A DNA stretch of 20,171 nucleotides, from the IMG/VR virus record IMGVR_UViG_3300047550_002271, positions 1 through 20,171 of that record; one strand, 5' to 3'. This document shows positions 19,251 through 20,171 of this stretch, one piece after another; position 1 is the stretch's first letter, and every line of letters starts with the position of its first letter. Origin of the DNA: a virus. The position numbers and the translations under genes were made by a program. The notes below the pieces were generated by a model. It searched no databases. It was given only the letters and a program-made list of their open reading frames with translations, and was not told the origin of the DNA.

Positions 19251-20162
19251 CTTAGCGAGAATGTCGAAGGCCTGCGCGTCCATTGCGCCTGCCTGTCCTG
19301 TCATCTTAGCCTCGATACGGCCGTTCTCGCGGTTAGGAGCCGAGGCCTTGTGGGTGGTGTAGTGAGTCACCCCGCTCATCAGTCCCCACAGCGAGCCGCC
19401 CTTGTATGAAGTCTCGCGGCGTATGCTGTCGAGTAGGTCGCTAGCAATGTTAAACTTGCGGGCGCTGTGGTCGGCGCGTATCGACTTCTCGGTCTTGGTA
19501 ATGTCGACGTCGGTCAACTGCTGCACCACGCTGCGCACAATCTCGGGCGTCATCGGGGCGCTAGCCATCTTGAAGAACGTGTCGTACAGGCTCTCGTCGG
19601 CCTTCACTATACCGAGTATTTGCTGCTTAGCTGCCTCAATACGTTCGCGCATGCTAGAGGTGTGGCGTACGCGGCTCATGGCCTTGTCGCGGGCTGCCCT
19701 GTAGAAGGTGTTCTGACAGCTAATGGTGTAGCCTAGCGACCCGAAGCAAACGCTGCTGCTGCCGTCAAATGAGTTGAGAGCGGTCACGTACTTTTCTACG
19801 CGGTCGTTGTTGTCACCGATACCGGTAACGCTGCCCGCCGATAGTTGCAGGTAGACTTTCTTGCCGCCGTTCAGAGCGCCGCCCTTGTGAATGCTGTAGC
19901 CAAACTCGCCTGCAATGGCCTCGCATAGTTCAGCTAGTTCTTCGTTCTGAAACACCGCGTACTGCTCTGACATGACGCCTAGCACGGCGCCGTTGTCGGC
20001 CCGTTGGTTGGCCCACGCGCTGTCGACAGGCGTGCCGTCGGGGGTGTAGAGTTGTACCTTGTTTACGTGCCAATCGAGGCCTGTAGCTTGGAGGGTTTCG
20101 ATTGTCTTAGCGCCTGTGGCGATGTTTGACAGCATGCTGTCGAGATTGAAATTGTTGTTCAT
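19239..20162 (-). CDS. DUF932 phage/plasmid-like protein
   Basis: 307 aa, complete, with the ATG 9 nt from the window edge. It matches the DUF932 / 'phage-plasmid-like protein TIGR03299' family: GLDWHVNKVQLYTPDG near the start (W-x-V), DNGAVLGVMSEQYAVFQNEE (the typical G.V...Y...QN.E), GGKKVYLQL and YVTALNSFDGSSSV, CFGSLGYTISCQNT with a following R-rich segment, and a helical C terminus. The biochemical role of this family is not established; it is widespread in phages, plasmids and other mobile elements. Its last codons and stop codon (TAG at 19241-19239) form part of the hammerhead stem I, so translation through this end should affect ribozyme folding. The visible leader is CAACACATT. Confidence 0.85.
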   Translation of the reverse strand: MNNNFNLDSMLSNIATGAKTIETLQATGLDWHVNKVQLYTPDGTPVDSAWANQRADNGAVLGVMSEQYAVFQNEELAELCEAIAGEFGYSIHKGGALNGGKKVYLQLSAGSVTGIGDNNDRVEKYVTALNSFDGSSSVCFGSLGYTISCQNTFYRAARDKAMSRVRHTSSMRERIEAAKQQILGIVKADESLYDTFFKMASAPMTPEIVRSVVQQLTDVDITKTEKSIRADHSARKFNIASDLLDSIRRETSYKGGSLWGLMSGVTHYTTHKASAPNRENGRIEAKMTGQAGAMDAQAFDILAKIVA

Positions 20163-20171
20163 AATGTGTTG

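Noticed and set aside
19376-19382. CTGATGA on the - strand inside the DUF932 gene
   Set aside because: No stem II with GAAA after it; explained by coding sequence (Leu-Met-Ser).

Overview
The window looks like part of the genome of a tailed phage that infects a Bacteroidota (Bacteroidetes) host. The protein evidence is a very large internal virion-type protein, a fibre with repeated 'GTVTSVGLSM...QYIDGTGALQTFP' modules, a CHAP-type endolysin next to a membrane protein, phage NinG and NinB-like recombination proteins, and a DUF932 (phage/plasmid TIGR03299-type) protein. The nucleotide evidence is that nearly all genes lack a Shine-Dalgarno sequence and have A/C-rich leaders, and that the visible promoter elements match the Bacteroidota form TAnnTTTG, in one case with TTTG-type upstream box at a 19-nt spacing. 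No integrase, tRNA, IS element or CRISPR array was seen. The host assignment is inference.

Layout. Positions 1-9061 are on the + strand and hold virion and lysis genes: the C-terminal >1000 residues of a large internal protein (start outside the window), a 61-aa two-helix membrane protein, a 285-bp non-coding interval, a 215-aa unknown, a 1242-aa tail fibre, an 86-aa fibre-associated protein, a 132-aa membrane protein (holin candidate) and an endolysin whose export signal is encoded inside the holin gene. Positions 9068-20162 are on the - strand: a 353-aa unknown with its own promoter and terminators, a spanin-like pair, ninG, a tightly coupled run of small genes (including a small alpha/beta-hydrolase and a NinB-like protein), a PD-(D/E)XK nuclease, then a train of about fifteen very small hypothetical genes, and finally a DUF932 gene at the window edge. 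Four genes below about 60 codons (22, 57, 49 and 55 aa) were read directly from the sequence.

The most striking item is on the - strand between the DUF932 gene and the small-gene train (19168-19250): a complete hammerhead self-cleaving ribozyme. All invariant core positions (CUGACGA, GAAA, GUC cleavage triplet) and all three helices are present. Stem I starts in the DUF932 stop codon, and an outer helix of stem I pairs the last DUF932 codons with the leader of the next gene, leaving an internal loop that could dock with loop II. Cleavage would separate the DUF932 mRNA from the small-gene mRNA and leave a 22-nt leader on the latter.

A second RNA candidate is the 3292-3575 interval. A - strand promoter with both boxes drives what looks like a 75-nt structured RNA ending in a strong hairpin, and a + strand segment with its own -7 box and terminator lies next to it. 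The small genes on the - strand show repeated 4-nt (ATGA) and 8-nt (ATGARTAR) stop/start overlaps and a recurrent ACAACAACATG-type leader, so they are probably expressed as a few polycistronic units, with the ribozyme as one processing point.
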